Assembly: GCF_003316845.1 (NCBI RefSeq)
Contig: NZ_QMIK01000001.1
Span: forward strand, 1,054,001-1,118,000
From: Cognataquiflexum aquatile
GTDB taxonomy: Bacteria > Bacteroidota > Bacteroidia > Cytophagales > Cyclobacteriaceae
Direction: 5' to 3'
DNA: 64,000 nt
This document shows positions 62,605 through 64,000 of the stretch, one piece after another; within the stretch, counting starts at the first letter, position 1, and every line of letters starts with the position of its first letter. The notes under the pieces were generated by a model, which saw only the letters and a list, made by a program, of their open reading frames with translations, was not told where the DNA came from and did no database searches. Position numbers and translations under genes: made by a program.

Positions 62605-63756
62605 CTATTTTTCCAAATTGCTTTCCAACAAGTTATTGTACAATTTCTCAATTTGTTGGCAATATCTTTCTGAGGTATAATTAGCAACCGCCCTTTCGTA
62701 ACCTGCACGTCCCATTTGAATCCTAAGTTTAGGATTATCAATTAAAAGTTGGAGCTTTTTTCCAATTTCAGGAGGCGAAAAAGGAGGTACCAAAAAACCG
62801 GTTTTGTTGTCAATAACCACATCTTTCAACCCTCCAACAGCTGTTGCAACAACCGGTAGGTAATGTAACATTGCTTCTGCTGCAACCAGACCAAACCCCT
62901 CATTGGCCGAAGGGAGGGAAAATATATCCATGATAGAATAAAAAGGAGAAGTATTTTCTTGATAACCAACAGGTATGAACTGTCCCTCTAATCCAAGTTC
63001 AGAAGCCTTTGATTTTAATATTTCCAAATCCGGTCCTTGACCAACCAATAGAAATTTTACTCTCGGATTCCTGATTTCTTTAATTGCTTCCAAAAGATCA
63101 GAAAATCTCTTTACGGGATCATAAACTCTTCCAACCGAACCAATTACAATATCTCCATTTTCTATTCCCAATTCTCTCCTTAATAGGTCACATTCCACAT
63201 TATCCGTCAATAAAGGTAATGGCACACCATTATTAACCAACAAAACTTTTTCTTTTGGAATTCTTGCTTTTCCCTCCAAGAAATCAACAACAGATGGGGA
63301 AATCCCAATAACTTTAGTCGCTACTTTACTTAGTTGCCTTTGAAGCCAAATTGCTTTTTTGGACCTGTTTTGTGGATCAGAAGTTTCTTCCAAAATAACA
63401 ATAGGAACTCTTCCTAAAAAGCCCCCCACAGCAGCCATACTCATCCCCTCAAATACAGCTCCATGAATGATTTGAGGCTTATAAGACCTGATAATAGATA
63501 GGACTATCCGATATTTATCCCACTCGAAGGGGCTTTTGAAAGCCCCAACATCATAAATACGAACCCCTTCTTGTTCCAATGCCAATTTGATCGGGCCTTT
63601 AGAGTTGGTACAAATTATCCTTAATTCAAATTTTTCTTTGTCAAGATACTGGGCAAACCCCAATCTCACTTTCTCCACGCCACCCGAAGAAATTGTTTCT
63701 ATGCAATGCAGGACCCTAATTTTTGAAAGGCTATTTCTTTCCAAATCATTTGTCAT
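62605..63756 (-). CDS. Glycosyltransferase family 4
   Basis: This 383-residue protein has a GT-B fold. The N-terminal half starts IRVLHCIETISSGGVEKVRLGFAQYL with the acceptor-site Gly-Gly loop. The C-terminal half has IVIGSVGRVYDPVKRFSDLLEAI, FLLVGQGPDLE and the ESxxEGFGLVxAEAM motif (SANEGFGLVAAEAML) near 295. It probably uses a UDP- or GDP-sugar in exopolysaccharide synthesis. The start overlaps the next gene's stop by 11 nt. Confidence 0.92.
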   Translation of the reverse strand: MTNDLERNSLSKIRVLHCIETISSGGVEKVRLGFAQYLDKEKFELRIICTNSKGPIKLALEQEGVRIYDVGAFKSPFEWDKYRIVLSIIRSYKPQIIHGAVFEGMSMAAVGGFLGRVPIVILEETSDPQNRSKKAIWLQRQLSKVATKVIGISPSVVDFLEGKARIPKEKVLLVNNGVPLPLLTDNVECDLLRRELGIENGDIVIGSVGRVYDPVKRFSDLLEAIKEIRNPRVKFLLVGQGPDLEILKSKASELGLEGQFIPVGYQENTSPFYSIMDIFSLPSANEGFGLVAAEAMLHYLPVVATAVGGLKDVVIDNKTGFLVPPFSPPEIGKKLQLLIDNPKLRIQMGRAGYERAVANYTSERYCQQIEKLYNNLLESNLEK

Positions 63757-64000
63757 TTATCAACCCAGTATACAGTTTGGTCAAGTTGCCTACATAGCTA
63801 TTTAACGAAAAAAACTGTCCTCTTTTGACAGCATTTTCTTTCATTTTATTTCTTTCAATTGAATTCATTGATAAAGTGGTCTTCATCCTACTTTTCAAAT
63901 CCCCCTTGTCACCCGGATCAATCAAAAAGCCGCTTTTACCATCCTCAATGATTTCGGAAGGTCCTCCAACTTTGGTGGCTATTGTAGGTAAACCCATCAG
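63746..64000 (-). CDS. Glycosyltransferase family 4, C-terminal fragment at window edge
   Basis: The visible 84 or so residues (GLPTIATKVGGPSEIIEDGKSGFL, then a helical end) are the last third of a GT4 enzyme: the GLPxIAT-GG-E-I phosphate loop and the C-terminal helix. The rest lies beyond 64000. It would be the gene upstream of the 62605-63756 GT in the same operon (11-nt overlap). Confidence 0.8.
   Translation of the reverse strand: MMGLPTIATKVGGPSEIIEDGKSGFLIDPGDKGDLKSRMKTTLSMNSIERNKMKENAVKRGQFFSLNSYVGNLTKLYTGLINDK

Noticed and set aside
1-64000. tRNA, rRNA or complete insertion sequences.
   Set aside because: I looked for cloverleaf-like and transposase-like stretches by eye and found none. 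A tRNAscan or ISfinder search would be needed to be certain.

Overview
The window looks like a chromosomal segment of a Bacteroidota bacterium, most likely order Cytophagales and plausibly family Cyclobacteriaceae. This rests on gene content and style: a subtilase with a type IX secretion C-terminal tail, many exported beta-barrel and lipid-anchored proteins, ECF sigma/anti-sigma pairs, DUF4369-TlpA lipoproteins, promoters of the TAnnTTTG type, weak Shine-Dalgarno sites and spacers full of short dispersed repeats. No tRNA, rRNA, CRISPR array or intact transposase was found.

Region 1 (1-17.5 kb) is mostly housekeeping. It holds a partial PIG-L deacetylase, a PagL-like outer-membrane acyl hydrolase, a TPR protein, gyrA, exported proteins, rpe, a subtilase/lipoprotein pair, a TrpF-like protein lacking the catalytic Cys, hemF, a PAP2 phosphatase, ribE, pcm, a hotdog thioesterase, and a small run ending in a protein-kinase-like protein.

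Region 2 (17.6-22.2 kb) is a four-gene exported operon: proline-rich lipoprotein, two secreted proteins and an 817-residue leucine-rich-repeat protein. Several members appear to share an N-terminal module. I consider it the best candidate for an undescribed system here.

Region 3 (22.2-28.9 kb) holds a TlpA-like lipoprotein, gatB, alaS and a divergent M23 peptidase.

Region 4 (29-47.7 kb) is accessory and regulatory. It has a GlxA-type AraC regulator divergent from a run of small stress/enzyme-like genes (tandem AHSA1, VOC, RNAP alpha-CTD-like, SnoaL-like, DUF1801), a CE1-type esterase, lgt, two ECF sigma modules, an AraC sensor-regulator, a fused M1 peptidase, an ArsR/AHSA1 operon followed by the remnant of a VOC gene, DoxX, a DinB/WYL divergent pair, DUF302 and a 36-residue Lys-rich protein.

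Region 5 (47.9-64 kb) is an exopolysaccharide locus: kdsB, a Wzc-like tyrosine autokinase, a Wza-like export protein, a polysaccharide deacetylase, two paralogous polymerase-like membrane proteins and four glycosyltransferases (one cut by the window edge). Its spacers are long and crowded with repeats: a composite array of hairpin units at 52.5-54.5 kb, an 18-bp minisatellite, a 102-bp tandem duplication, a pair of inverted repeats about 10 kb apart, and the frameshifted remnant of a DUF559 gene. Several short perfect palindromes sit inside longer repeats as if inserted there. One glycosyltransferase has lost any canonical start codon where a repeat abuts its 5' end.
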